This document shows positions 1 through 8,934 of a DNA stretch of 64,000 bases, one piece after another. Every line of letters begins with the position of its first letter. Positions within the stretch are counted from its first letter, which is position 1. The DNA is from Shimia sp047124445 (GTDB taxonomy: Bacteria; Pseudomonadota; Alphaproteobacteria; Rhodobacterales; Rhodobacteraceae): assembly GCF_047124445.1 (NCBI RefSeq), contig NZ_CP138921.1, forward strand, positions 3,596,001 to 3,660,000, in the 5' to 3' direction. Under the pieces are notes generated by a model. That model was given only the letters and a program-made list of their open reading frames with translations, searched no databases and had not been told where the DNA came from. The translations under genes were made by a program, and so were the position numbers.

Positions 1-647
1 CATTCGGCAGAGGCCGCCACCACGCGACGCACGCTGCCAAACATGCCAATCAGCCAGGTCAGGTAGTAACCCGCATGTTCCAGCGTGCAGCCCACGGCAA
101 ATTCATCTTCAGCAGGCCAAGGCGCGCCGCTTTCGCTTGTCCAATCGGCATAAGGCGCTTGTGGGATGAAACCGTCATCCAGCTCGGCGTAGATCAGGCG
201 CACTGGGCCAGCCACATCGTCTCGAATGGCTTTGCCCAGGGTCTGCGCCGCCTCACCGAGCACCGAACAAGGCGCGGAAGACAGCAGCAGGCCTTTTTGT
301 GCGGCCAGCTCATGTAGCGCGATGGCATCAGCCATCTCGGTGGCCAACGGCTTCTCGGAATAAACGTGATGCCCCGCCTCCAAACAGGCGCGGGAGACTT
401 CATAATGCGCGCCGGGGTTGGTCAGGTTCAATACCAAGGAGCCCTGCGGCAGGTTGCCCAGAAACCGCTCCAGACTGTCCGCGGTGTGCAGGTTCCAGTG
501 CTCAGCAAAGGCTTTTAAGCGATTGGGATCATGGTCATACACCTGCGTCACCGCGATGTCGGGATGGGCCGCAAAGGACCGCATGTAGAGGTCGGCAACA
601 AAGCCGCAACCGATGATAGACACACTGCGGGTTTGGGCGGCTGACAT
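1..647 (-). CDS. Gfo/Idh/MocA-family oxidoreductase (3' end outside window)
   Basis: The visible 215 N-terminal residues begin with a Rossmann nucleotide-binding segment (SIIGCGFVADLY) and contain the family's EKP motif (YSEKPLATEM), whose lysine is catalytic in related NAD(P)-dependent sugar dehydrogenases. The ATG at 645-647 is preceded by an AAGGA ribosome-binding site. The C-terminal substrate domain lies beyond position 1, so the substrate cannot be read. Because it is divergent from a WecG-type glycosyltransferase, a role in nucleotide-sugar metabolism for the adjacent polysaccharide locus is plausible, but this is inference. Confidence 0.85.
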   Translation of the reverse strand, partial: MSAAQTRSVSIIGCGFVADLYMRSFAAHPDIAVTQVYDHDPNRLKAFAEHWNLHTADSLERFLGNLPQGSLVLNLTNPGAHYEVSRACLEAGHHVYSEKPLATEMADAIALHELAAQKGLLLSSAPCSVLGEAAQTLGKAIRDDVAGPVRLIYAELDDGFIPQAPYADWTSESGAPWPAEDEFAVGCTLEHAGYYLTWLIGMFGSVRRVVAASAE

Positions 648-838
648 GGTGGGAATCCTTTTGAACCAATACGGCATGACTATAGGTATTTTGGCGTGAA
701 ATACCACCAAGGCGGGTGAGGTGATGAGGGGAATTGTGGCGGTTTTGAACCACTTGAGGGAAATTGCAGCACAGTTTCTGACGTTGAGTGAGGGAGTTGT
801 TAAACTGTGCCAAAATTCAGGATCGAAGGGCGGCCAAC

Positions 839-1588
839 GTGCAGTTTTCCACCATCAAAGGGCCGGTCACGGTCAATGTTGCTGATCACGCCACCTTGGA
901 GCGGGTGGTGCGGGACAGGTTTGCTACCCATGCAGGCTTTGCGCTGGCGACCATCAACCTCGATCACCTGGTGAAACTGGCCAAGGATGAATGCTTTGCC
1001 ACCGCCTATCTGGCGCAGGATTTTGTGGTGGCGGACGGCAATCCCATTGTGTGGCTGTCCCGCAAGGCCGGGAAACCGGTGGACCTGCTTCCGGGCGCGG
1101 ATTTGGTGGTGCCTCTGGCGCGGTGGGCGGCCGAAGAAGGCACGCCGGTGGCGTTGATTGGCAGCACTGAGGAGGCTCTGGCGGCAGCGGCAGAGGCTTT
1201 GAAAACACAAGCACCGGGATTGGAGGTCGCAGCCTGTATTGCGCCGCCCATGGGATTTGATCCCGAAAGCGCTGCGGCAGAGGCCGTGTTGACACAAGCC
1301 GCCGAGGCGGGGGCGCGGATGGCGTTTCTGGCGCTGGGTGCACCGAAGCAAGAACGGCTCGCTGCGCGCGGGCGGCAGGTTGTGCCGCAGATGGGTTTTG
1401 CCAGCATTGGGGCGGGTTTGGACTTCCTCGCAGGCACGCAAAACCGCGCCCCTGCGTGGGTCCGGAAGCTGGCGCTGGAATGGCTTTGTCGTGCGCTGAG
1501 CAATCCGGCGCGACTGGCAGGCCGCTACCTGCGCTGTATCGGGATATTGCCGCGCCTGATGAAAGAGGCGCGCGCGCAGCGGGACTAA
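839..1588 (+). CDS. WecG/TagA/CpsF-family glycosyltransferase
   Basis: The 249-residue protein matches the WecG/TagA/CpsF family (GT26), which transfers N-acetylmannosamine-type sugars to lipid-linked intermediates in cell-surface glycan assembly. Diagnostic segments are ATINLDHL near residue 40, ADGNPIVWLSR near residue 70 and LGAPKQE near residue 165. I chose the GTG at 839 because GAAGGG lies about 8 nt upstream; an in-frame GTG at 788 would add 17 residues without a good ribosome-binding site. The basic C-terminus (RLAGRYLRC, RLMKEARAQRD) fits membrane association. Its stop codon overlaps the stop of the convergent SDR gene by 4 bp. Confidence 0.9.
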   Translation: MQFSTIKGPVTVNVADHATLERVVRDRFATHAGFALATINLDHLVKLAKDECFATAYLAQDFVVADGNPIVWLSRKAGKPVDLLPGADLVVPLARWAAEEGTPVALIGSTEEALAAAAEALKTQAPGLEVAACIAPPMGFDPESAAAEAVLTQAAEAGARMAFLALGAPKQERLAARGRQVVPQMGFASIGAGLDFLAGTQNRAPAWVRKLALEWLCRALSNPARLAGRYLRCIGILPRLMKEARAQRD

Positions 1589-2337
1589 GTCGGAATGACG
1601 CGTGGCTTGCGGCGTTTCATACGTACCGCATCTTTTAGGCGCCCTTTCAAGCCGCGCGGCGGCAGGATTTCCCGGTCCATCTCAAACACCGTGCCATTCA
1701 GCGACGGATCCTCCCAAAGCGCCAGGCCCGCGCCCCATTTGGCCGCGACAGCCGGATCAAGCCCGTCGTCCAGCCCCATCTCTGTGTTGAGCATGCCCGG
1801 CATCCATGTGCTGATCACAATCTTGGGCAATCGATCCCCCAGATCGGCCACCAACGCGCGGGAGAAGGCTGTCACCGCGCCTTTGGACACGGAATAGGCC
1901 GCGCTGCAGGGCAGGGGATGCATATCCGCAAAACTTGACACGTTGAGGATACGGCCGCGCCCAGCCTCGGTCATGTCCTTGAGCGCTTCAGACGTGCAAA
2001 CCACCGTGCCGCCAAGGTTGATGGCGACGGTCTGCATGAAGCTTTCTGGCGTTTCGTCCAGCATGTCGCGGTGCGGGTAGACACCGGCGTTGTTGATCAG
2101 GATCGAGACCGGTGCGACGGTGCGAATGGTCTCAAAAGCGGCGCGCACCTGTTCGGGATCAGAGACATCTGCTACCACGGGGGTGAAGCTGTCATCCGTC
2201 AAGGCCTCCGTCTCGCGCAGCGCGCCCTCACGGCGTCCCAAACCCGCGACCAGCAGGCCGCGCCCGCAGAGTTCGATGGCTAGGGCGCGCCCCAATCCGG
2301 AGCCCGCGCCGGTGATGACCGCCAGTTGCTTAGCCAT
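1585..2337 (-). CDS. SDR-family NAD(P)-dependent oxidoreductase
   Basis: This 250-residue classical short-chain dehydrogenase has the cofactor motif TGAGSGLG near residue 9, NNAG near residue 85, a catalytic serine in NVSS and the YSVSK catalytic pair near residue 150. AAGGAAA precedes the ATG. It is the third gene of an acyltransferase-GMC-SDR operon; its start overlaps the GMC oxidoreductase stop by 8 bp. Co-transcription with a flavin-dependent alcohol oxidoreductase suggests successive oxidation or reduction of one hydroxyl or carbonyl centre on a sugar or lipid. The substrate is not evident. Confidence 0.9.
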   Translation of the reverse strand: MAKQLAVITGAGSGLGRALAIELCGRGLLVAGLGRREGALRETEALTDDSFTPVVADVSDPEQVRAAFETIRTVAPVSILINNAGVYPHRDMLDETPESFMQTVAINLGGTVVCTSEALKDMTEAGRGRILNVSSFADMHPLPCSAAYSVSKGAVTAFSRALVADLGDRLPKIVISTWMPGMLNTEMGLDDGLDPAVAAKWGAGLALWEDPSLNGTVFEMDREILPPRGLKGRLKDAVRMKRRKPRVIPT

Positions 2338-3895
2338 TTTGCGTTTCCTTCAGGTTCGCGGCCACAATTTCCCCAACCCGCAGGGCATTGGCGGCGATGG
2401 TCAGCGACGGGTTCACGCCCATTGAGGTGGGCATAAAACTTGCATCCGCCACCCAGAGGTTTTCTGTGCCATGTATTTTGCAATTGCGATCCAACACAGA
2501 GGTTTTGGCGTCGTCGCCAAACCGCAAGGTACCGCAGGGGTGGCCAAAATTCAGTTCCGGCCCCGCGCCAGTGAACGCCATGCGGATGCCTTTGAGGCGC
2601 TGCTTCAGAGCTTTGCGGAAAGCCTTGCGCCGCGACAGCAGTTCCGGTGCCATGTCATAGGTGATCGCCAAACGATGCGGATCAGCGGGATCGTGAAACA
2701 CGCGGTTTTCCGCATAGGGCAGGTCTTCCAAGATGCCGACAAAGATCTTGGCGCTGCCAAACAGTTTTACGGCAATTGCGGCGGGCAGGCGGGTGAATTG
2801 GCGCAGCCAGCGCAGCTTGCGCAGCGGCGAGCGGTCAAACGCCATGTTGAGATAATGCACAATCTCACCATAGCGCGCCTCAACACCCAAAGCTTGCACC
2901 ATGCCAAAGCGCTGTCCGCCCTGATGATAGAGATCACGAAAGGCGAGAGACTTGGACGCCCTCGTACTGTGTTTGCCTTTGGGCGGCCAGAGCGCAAACA
3001 TCTCGTTGAGGTGAAACATCAGGTTGCGGCCAACAAGGTCGTTTCCATTGCCCAAATTGCCCGATGCCATCAACAGGCGTGGAGAATGCAACGCCCCTGC
3101 AGCCAGCACATAGCTGCGCGCGGTTAGCGTGGCCTCCAAGCCCTTGCGGGCCACCTTGAGGCCAATCACAGTGCCATCATTGGAAAGGACTTCCTGCACT
3201 TCGGTCAGGTCCAACAAAGCTGCGTTGCCGGTTTCCAAAGCGGGCTCCACGCCCGCCGAGCGCCCATCCATTTTGCAATCGTTTGGGCATTTGCGGCCCA
3301 GATACTGCTCAAAGCCGTCGTCCTCCCGCACGGCCATATGGCCCTGATACGGGTTTAGCCCAATATCTTTCATGGCCGACATCAAACCTTGGTCCGCCGC
3401 GCTCATCACCGTCGGCGGGAAGAGATTGCCGTCCGGCTGCAAGGGATCGGGCGTGCCGCGCACGTGATAAAGCGCTTCGGCGCGGTCAAAATAGGGCGCC
3501 ATCTCGCCATAGCTGACAGGCCAGCCGCCGGTAGGGTGCGGGCGGGCGTCGCTGTGGTCCAAGTCATGTGGCGCGGGGCGCTCCAACGTGGCGGCGTAAA
3601 ATACTGAACTGCCGCCTACACCCGCCCCCAAAGGTGCGTTGAAGGTGGTGGTGACCCCGTTCACTGTCGCTTCCAGAGGTTCAGGCCAATAGCCGCGCAC
3701 CAGCCGTGCCTCGCGGTCCCAGATGTTGGGGTTCAGCTCTTGCTCCTCGGCGCGAACACCGGTTGGCCCACGTTCAACAAACAGCACCGACAGGCCTTGT
3801 TCCGCCAAATAGCGTCCAATGGTGCCGCCGCCCATGCCGGTGCCAATGACAATCACGTCCCAAGTGGTGCTGCTTGCGTCGGCAAGTGTGGTCAT
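2330..3895 (-). CDS. GMC-family FAD-dependent oxidoreductase
   Basis: At 521 residues this has normal GMC length. The N-terminal ADP-binding fold reads VIVIGTGMGGGTIGRYLAE with the acidic VERG strand end, and the C-terminal GMC_oxred_C region contains HPCGTLRFG and ends with the FAD-contacting MGVNPSLTIAANALR. The active-site histidine should lie in the HPCGT segment. Members oxidise alcohols or sugars. The start overlaps the acyltransferase stop as ATGA, and its own stop overlaps the SDR start, so the three proteins are translationally coupled. Cholesterol-oxidase-like members are close relatives, but nothing here fixes the substrate. Confidence 0.9.
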   Translation of the reverse strand: MTTLADASSTTWDVIVIGTGMGGGTIGRYLAEQGLSVLFVERGPTGVRAEEQELNPNIWDREARLVRGYWPEPLEATVNGVTTTFNAPLGAGVGGSSVFYAATLERPAPHDLDHSDARPHPTGGWPVSYGEMAPYFDRAEALYHVRGTPDPLQPDGNLFPPTVMSAADQGLMSAMKDIGLNPYQGHMAVREDDGFEQYLGRKCPNDCKMDGRSAGVEPALETGNAALLDLTEVQEVLSNDGTVIGLKVARKGLEATLTARSYVLAAGALHSPRLLMASGNLGNGNDLVGRNLMFHLNEMFALWPPKGKHSTRASKSLAFRDLYHQGGQRFGMVQALGVEARYGEIVHYLNMAFDRSPLRKLRWLRQFTRLPAAIAVKLFGSAKIFVGILEDLPYAENRVFHDPADPHRLAITYDMAPELLSRRKAFRKALKQRLKGIRMAFTGAGPELNFGHPCGTLRFGDDAKTSVLDRNCKIHGTENLWVADASFMPTSMGVNPSLTIAANALRVGEIVAANLKETQNG

Positions 3896-5943
3896 TGTGT
3901 GGCCCGGGCCATGACCGGGTAAAACACCGAGCGCATCCGCCGCGCCGCCGCGTTGGTCACGTGGTTGTTGTCAAAATACTGGCCCACGCCGCCTTGCACG
4001 GCGTCGCAAAGGAATTGGTCACAGAACCAACCCCAGCTGTCCAGGATGGTTGCACCACTTTTGGCCAGTGCTGCCGCTGCGCCGCGTTCGCGGGTTTGGG
4101 CATCGGTCACGGTGATCTGACCAATCCGGCGGGCCAGTTGCTGCGACAGGCGGCCATGCACCAGCGCACGGGCGACTTTCGGGGCGTGGTAATTCTGAAT
4201 CTCCGGCGGTTGGCGCAGGATATAAACTTGCCGATCCAGATCGCCAATATCGGCAACCGTGGCGGCCAAAGCGGTACCCAAAAGCGCGTCCTGAGTCATG
4301 TTGCCATAAACGTCGCTGCGCAGGCGGATGGTGTTGTGCGCGTCACTGCCGCTGCCTTTGCCGGAGGCATAGTATGACCAGCGCCCGATCAGGATGACAT
4401 CCTGCAGGTGGCGCATGTCGCGCAGCGCTTGGCGGATTTGTGCATTGGCCTCCGCACAAGCGGCATCCTGCGCTGGAGTGGCCGCGCTTTCGCGTTTCTC
4501 CAGATCAAAGGCCGGGGCACAGCCCGCACGCCAGATCACCAAGGCGCTGCGGTCGGCCTCACGCGCGGCCTGCTTCAGACCCTCGTAGTAGGCTCGCACG
4601 TGGCTGTCGCCCCAGATAATCAGGCTGGGCGAACTTTCCTTGGGGCCAATCGGGCAAATCTCGATGCCCTCAAACGGTCCTTCGTCGGGCACGTAACAAT
4701 CAGAAAAATCCTGCAAGAAATCGCCTGTGGCGGCGATATGCACCTGCGCCTGTGGTCCAAAGCGCTGCGGCATGCCATCGGCCTTGAACACCATAAACGA
4801 CAGGCCCACCACACTGACCGAGGCCAGCGCGGCGGTGAACAACAGACCCCAGGTTGGCAGGTTTTTGGCCTGACGCACCGGCTGTTCCACCAGCCGCCAG
4901 GAGAGCACGGCGAGGACAAAGGAAATCGCGATCCAAAGTGACGTTTCGCCTGGGCCGCGGTATTGGCCTTGCAGGTACTTGGTGAAGGTGAAGACCGGCC
5001 AATGCCAGAGGTACAGCGAATAGGAGATCAGCCCGATCAACACGGGAATGCGCATCGACAGGCCACGGTTGACCCAGTTGTCATCCTGTCCATTGCCGAT
5101 CAGCAGCACGGTGCCGAGCACCGGGAAGATCACTTGCCAGCCGGGGAACCCTTCGCCCGGTACCACCAGCACAACCGAGGCCAGCACCAGCCCTAGCCCG
5201 GCCCAGCTCAGCGCCTGATGCCGTCGCCACAGATCAGGCCGTTCGATGGTCAACACGGCCAATCCGACGCCGGCCAAAAGCTCCCAGGCGCGGAACGGGA
5301 ACAGGAAGAAGGCAGCCGGATGGGATAGGGGCGTGGTGGCGAGATTGCTGACAAACGACAGACCAAACACCGCGCCCAAAGCCCAGAGCATCACGGTTTT
5401 GCTGCGGGCAAACAGCAGGAACAGCAGCGGCAAGAAGATGTAGAACTGCTCTTCCACCGACAAAGACCAGGTGTGCAGCATAATCTTGTCTTCAGCCGCC
5501 CCGTCAAAATAGCCGGATTGGCGGAAAAACAGCACGTTTGAGAGATAGACCGTCGCGGCAATCACGCCTTTGGCGGTTTCGCGGAAATCATTGGGCAGCA
5601 GGATCAACGCGCCAATGATGAGCACCACAAAGGCCATGACAAAATACGCCGGTGCAAGGCGTTTGATGCGGCGGATGTAGAATTGGCCCAGGGCCAGCCG
5701 ACCGGTCTCCTGCTGTTCGCGCCATAAGATGCCGCCGATCAGAAAGCCGGAGATCACAAAAAAGACGTCGACCCCAATGAAACCGCCGCCAAATCCCGGC
5801 ACGCCGAAGTGATAAAACACCACCGCCAGCACCGCGATGGCGCGCAGCCCGTCGATCTCCGCACGGTGGCCTTTGGCGGCTTTTTGGTTAGCGGCAAGTT
5901 TGGGCGCGGAGGTTTCTACCTCAGGCGACTCTTGGGTGCTCAT
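3892..5943 (-). CDS. Acyltransferase-3 (OafA/YrhL type) with C-terminal SGNH domain
   Basis: The roughly 683-residue membrane protein starts with the acyltransferase-3 signature AEIDGLRAIAVLAVVFYH, followed by VDVFFVISGFLIGG and about ten membrane segments through residue ~400. A periplasmic SGNH-like domain follows, with WGDSHVRAYY holding the serine block (GDSH) and a C-terminal DNNHVT (Asn-His). Such fusions O-acetylate surface polysaccharides: the membrane part moves the acetyl group across the membrane and the SGNH part transfers it. The ATG at 5941-5943 lies about 11 nt after AAGGA; an ATG 12 nt earlier is too close to that site. It is first in the operon with the GMC and SDR genes. Confidence 0.92.
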   Translation of the reverse strand: MSTQESPEVETSAPKLAANQKAAKGHRAEIDGLRAIAVLAVVFYHFGVPGFGGGFIGVDVFFVISGFLIGGILWREQQETGRLALGQFYIRRIKRLAPAYFVMAFVVLIIGALILLPNDFRETAKGVIAATVYLSNVLFFRQSGYFDGAAEDKIMLHTWSLSVEEQFYIFLPLLFLLFARSKTVMLWALGAVFGLSFVSNLATTPLSHPAAFFLFPFRAWELLAGVGLAVLTIERPDLWRRHQALSWAGLGLVLASVVLVVPGEGFPGWQVIFPVLGTVLLIGNGQDDNWVNRGLSMRIPVLIGLISYSLYLWHWPVFTFTKYLQGQYRGPGETSLWIAISFVLAVLSWRLVEQPVRQAKNLPTWGLLFTAALASVSVVGLSFMVFKADGMPQRFGPQAQVHIAATGDFLQDFSDCYVPDEGPFEGIEICPIGPKESSPSLIIWGDSHVRAYYEGLKQAAREADRSALVIWRAGCAPAFDLEKRESAATPAQDAACAEANAQIRQALRDMRHLQDVILIGRWSYYASGKGSGSDAHNTIRLRSDVYGNMTQDALLGTALAATVADIGDLDRQVYILRQPPEIQNYHAPKVARALVHGRLSQQLARRIGQITVTDAQTRERGAAAALAKSGATILDSWGWFCDQFLCDAVQGGVGQYFDNNHVTNAAARRMRSVFYPVMARATQ

Positions 5944-6111
5944 GCGCTTGCGCATCCTTGGGTTGCTTTTTGCTTTTCTCCAAAAAACATAACTCCTCCC
6001 TGTGCCGCAAGCGCCACCGCACAGCAGAGTTAAGTTGCTTTAACACAGAGGTTTTGCGACAACGCTTTGAAAGCGCCCGCTTTTGCGGGATTTGGCGCGG
6101 AGGCAAATGCT

Positions 6112-6621
6112 GTGCAGACTGACCAAAATGTGTCCGCCACAGAGCCGGATTGGTCGCGGGAAGTGCCACGAGGCTTCTGGGATCCGGGGCCCAAGTTGCT
6201 GCGCGCGCTGCGCCGATATCAGGCGGCCAAGGCGCGGGGCGGTCTGCTTGGCAAACTGGCGTCCAAATGCTGGGTGCTGTCACACCGCTTCTGGTCAGTG
6301 ATTACACAGTCCGAGCTGCATCTGAATATGCAGATAGCAGGCGGTTTGCGCCTGCCACATCCCACCGGCATCATTGTGCATCCCAACGCCACCATTGGTC
6401 CAAATTGCCAGTTGATGCATCAGGTGACACTATCCGGCGCAGTGGTTCTGGAAGGCCATGTGGACATCGGCGCGGGCGCGAAGGTGATTGGCCCGCTGAC
6501 GATTGGCGCGGATGCTGAAATCGGTGCCAATGCGGTGGTCACGGGCGATGTGCCTGCCGGGGCTGTGGTTGGCGGCGTGCCTGCGAAGGTTTTGAAAATG
6601 AAGCCGGGATACGGTGGCTAG
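6112..6621 (+). CDS. Left-handed beta-helix (hexapeptide) acyltransferase, serine-acetyltransferase-like
   Basis: The C-terminal half (from about residue 75) is made of hexapeptide repeats (GIIVHPNATIGPNC, VDIGAGAKVIG, AEIGANAVVTGDVP) ending in AVVGGVPAKVLK, as in CysE-like and colanic-acid-type acetyltransferases. A histidine in LMHQVTLSG is positioned as the usual catalytic base. I chose the GTG at 6112 because GGAGG lies 8 nt upstream; an in-frame TTG at 6067 has no such site. At 169 residues it is shorter than biosynthetic CysE. Its setting among polysaccharide genes favours sugar O- or N-acetylation. It converges on the polymerase gene with only 1 bp between stops. Confidence 0.85.
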   Translation: MQTDQNVSATEPDWSREVPRGFWDPGPKLLRALRRYQAAKARGGLLGKLASKCWVLSHRFWSVITQSELHLNMQIAGGLRLPHPTGIIVHPNATIGPNCQLMHQVTLSGAVVLEGHVDIGAGAKVIGPLTIGADAEIGANAVVTGDVPAGAVVGGVPAKVLKMKPGYGG

Positions 6622-6622
6622 A

Positions 6623-8164
6623 TCACAGGATCGTGTGGCGTTTGGGCGGTTTGGGCTGTTGGCTGACCACGGCCTGTGGCTCGTCTTCGCCGTCCTCCCG
6701 GCGGCTCATTGGGCTGCGCCGGAACGCAGACTCTGCGCCACGCCGTATCTGTGCCAGCCGCTCTGCGTGTCCAAACAACGTGCCCGCAATCAGCCAGGTG
6801 GTGGGCGTGAGCGTGGCGTTGGGCAGCATATCGATCATGTTGAACCCCAGCATCAGGGCCAGCGGCCCAAGATAAGGTGACAGCCCGCGATCTTCGCGAG
6901 GGCCAGCCTGTTTGCGATCGATAAGAGAAAAGGAGGTCTCGTGCTGGAAACTGTCACGGTCAGCAACCCTGATCCAGCCCAACTCACGGTGCACAAGGAA
7001 AATCGGCAGGGCCATCAGGCCAAACTGCGCGATGTATCCGGCCCAGCCCCAGACCCCGATCACAATGATCCAGTACCCGTCAGTGACCGAGGTGATCAGC
7101 CCGGTTGTTGGGTTGTGGATGTGATTGCGCCCCCAGATGCCCCAGCCAAACAACGGTTTTTCCAATGCCCGATCAAGTAACACGTCCTCGTTCTCGATCC
7201 GGAAACTCAGCGAATGCGCCCGCTCTGCACTCACCTTTTCGGCTTGGGCAATGATGGCGTCACTGGGCACCAAACCGGAGGTCTTGAGCACCGGATAAGC
7301 CAGCATCATCAGCGCCAGAACCGCAGCCACCTTCACCTGCGCGCGGGTGTTTAGGAAAACAATCAACACGCCAGCCGCCCCAGCATAGACCAAGGTCGCC
7401 AAGGTTTTGCACAGCACCAGCACGGCCGCGAGATAGAAGGCGGCTATCAGGTATTTCGCGCGGGTGCGGCTGGTGTCCGCCTTCCACAGGGTCAGCGCGG
7501 CCAACAGCGCCGTGAGCACAAAATAGGCCAACCAGATGCCATGGTAGAGGAACACCATCGGACGATAGCCATTGCCGCGAATGGTCTGGCTGAACAGGTG
7601 TTGATAGTAGCCGTAAACCCAATTGTTGAGCTGCGGGCTGAGCCGCACTTCGATCAGGATCGGCAGGGAATAGGCCAGCCCGGCAATCATCAGCGCCAAC
7701 AGCAGATCCCGCTGATCCTCGCGGGTACGCAGCAGGGCACGGGCCATCAGGAAGCCAATGATGCCAATGAACTGGTTGATTGGCTGGGCAATGGCGTCCT
7801 GAAAATACAGACCACGCACATAATTCTCGGTGAAGACCAGTGGCTCGCCATTGGTGAACACGGTGAGCACCGGGCTGAAGATCATGATCCCTAGCAGCCA
7901 GCGCGCCAGAATGCTGTCCGGCAACAGCTTGGGGCGCTGTGGCAGCACAAAGAACACCACAATCAGGATCGCCAGATTGGGCAGGCTACCTTTGTCCAGT
8001 GCCGGCATCAGCGGAAAGTCAAACTCTGCGGGCGGTGGGGGGAGCAGCAAGTAGGCGCCTAGCAAAGACCAGATCAGCGCCCGACCCGGTGACAGGCTGA
8101 CAAACAGCCGCCAAATGACCACCGGCCAAAGCATCAGCATCAACGTGGCGAGCATGTTGGGCAT
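6623..8164 (-). CDS. O-antigen polymerase/ligase-like integral membrane protein (Wzy type)
   Basis: This about 513-residue protein has roughly ten to twelve hydrophobic segments and a large loop near residues 155-215 (TENYVRGLYFQD, RLSPQLNNWVYGYY), a layout typical of Wzy polymerases and WaaL-type ligases. The segment ALEKPLFGWGIWGRNHIHN resembles the conserved GWG...H loop of the Wzy_C superfamily. The ATG at 8164 follows AAAGGAAG; a GTG at 8206 would add 14 residues. With the downstream-reading sugar transferase and Wzz it fits a Wzx/Wzy-dependent export pathway. Polymerase and ligase cannot be told apart by sequence alone. Confidence 0.8.
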   Translation of the reverse strand: MPNMLATLMLMLWPVVIWRLFVSLSPGRALIWSLLGAYLLLPPPPAEFDFPLMPALDKGSLPNLAILIVVFFVLPQRPKLLPDSILARWLLGIMIFSPVLTVFTNGEPLVFTENYVRGLYFQDAIAQPINQFIGIIGFLMARALLRTREDQRDLLLALMIAGLAYSLPILIEVRLSPQLNNWVYGYYQHLFSQTIRGNGYRPMVFLYHGIWLAYFVLTALLAALTLWKADTSRTRAKYLIAAFYLAAVLVLCKTLATLVYAGAAGVLIVFLNTRAQVKVAAVLALMMLAYPVLKTSGLVPSDAIIAQAEKVSAERAHSLSFRIENEDVLLDRALEKPLFGWGIWGRNHIHNPTTGLITSVTDGYWIIVIGVWGWAGYIAQFGLMALPIFLVHRELGWIRVADRDSFQHETSFSLIDRKQAGPREDRGLSPYLGPLALMLGFNMIDMLPNATLTPTTWLIAGTLFGHAERLAQIRRGAESAFRRSPMSRREDGEDEPQAVVSQQPKPPKRHTIL

Positions 8165-8229
8165 TGAGGGCAGGTCTTCCTTTGTCAGCGGCGTGGTCGG
8201 GGCCACACAAACGCAAAACGCGCGCCATG

Positions 8230-8258
8230 ACTATAGCGCGCGTGTCTCAAACTGTCAG
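8230..8258 (-). promoter_or_regulatory. Candidate sigma-70 promoter for the Wzy-like gene
   Basis: Read on the minus strand, CTGACA (8253-8258) and TATAGT (8230-8235) are separated by exactly 17 bp and lie 66 bp upstream of the ATG at 8164, between the polymerase gene and the sugar transferase stop. It would give the polymerase gene its own transcript. This is motif matching by eye; no start-site data exist here. Confidence 0.45.
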
Positions 8259-8268
8259 GGTGTGGCGT

Positions 8269-8934
8269 TCACACGCCGGTGCCGGCCATCACCACGGCCA
8301 CGGTGCGCCAGACAACCGACACATCGGTGCGCAGGCTCAGCGCGCGGTCATAGTGGCTGTCGTGAATGGCACGCTCGGCAAAGGAACATTCGTTGCGCTC
8401 AGAAATCTGCCAGAAGCCAGTGATGCCAGGGCGCATACGGTAGTAGGCGGTGCCCGGGTACAGCGCGGTCTGTTCCGGCATCATCGGGCGCGGGCCAACC
8501 ACGGACATGTCGCCAATCAGCACGTTCAGGAACTGTGGCAGCTCGTCCAGCGAGGTTTTGCGGATGATGCGACCAATCGGCGTGATGCGCGGATCATGTG
8601 CCAGTTTCTGTTTTTCGTTCCACTCCAGACGGGCCGCGGGATTGGCGCGCAGATAGGCCTCCAGCTTGCGATCCGCATTGGGCACCATGGAGCGCAGTTT
8701 CAGCATGGAGAAGCGCTTGCCATTTTTGCCAACACGCTCCTGGCGGTAGAACGGCGACGCGCCATCCAGCGAGATGAACAGGGCAAGCAACAGCACAACC
8801 AGCGTGACGGGCACAGCAATGGTCAGGACAAACAGGATGTCGAACGCCCGTTTGAACACGCTGCGGTAAACGCCATAGCGCTCCGGAGCGACTTCAAAGC
8901 CTTGCTCAAAATCTTCCCGCGAAAAAATCGCCAT
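8269..8934 (-). CDS. Initiating sugar transferase (bacterial sugar transferase, PF02397 type)
   Basis: The 221-residue protein has one N-terminal membrane segment (about residues 29-52) followed by the catalytic region of undecaprenyl-phosphate glycosyl-1-phosphate transferases: YRQERVGKNGKRFSMLKLRS, SLDELPQFLNVLIGDMSVVG, PRPMMPEQ and RPGITGFWQISER. It lacks the extra N-terminal transmembrane domain of full WbaP, as in ExoY-type proteins. It should load the first sugar phosphate onto undecaprenyl phosphate at the inner membrane. The ATG at 8932-8934 follows GGGGA; upstream in-frame starts lack good sites. Confidence 0.93.
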   Translation of the reverse strand: MAIFSREDFEQGFEVAPERYGVYRSVFKRAFDILFVLTIAVPVTLVVLLLALFISLDGASPFYRQERVGKNGKRFSMLKLRSMVPNADRKLEAYLRANPAARLEWNEKQKLAHDPRITPIGRIIRKTSLDELPQFLNVLIGDMSVVGPRPMMPEQTALYPGTAYYRMRPGITGFWQISERNECSFAERAIHDSHYDRALSLRTDVSVVWRTVAVVMAGTGV

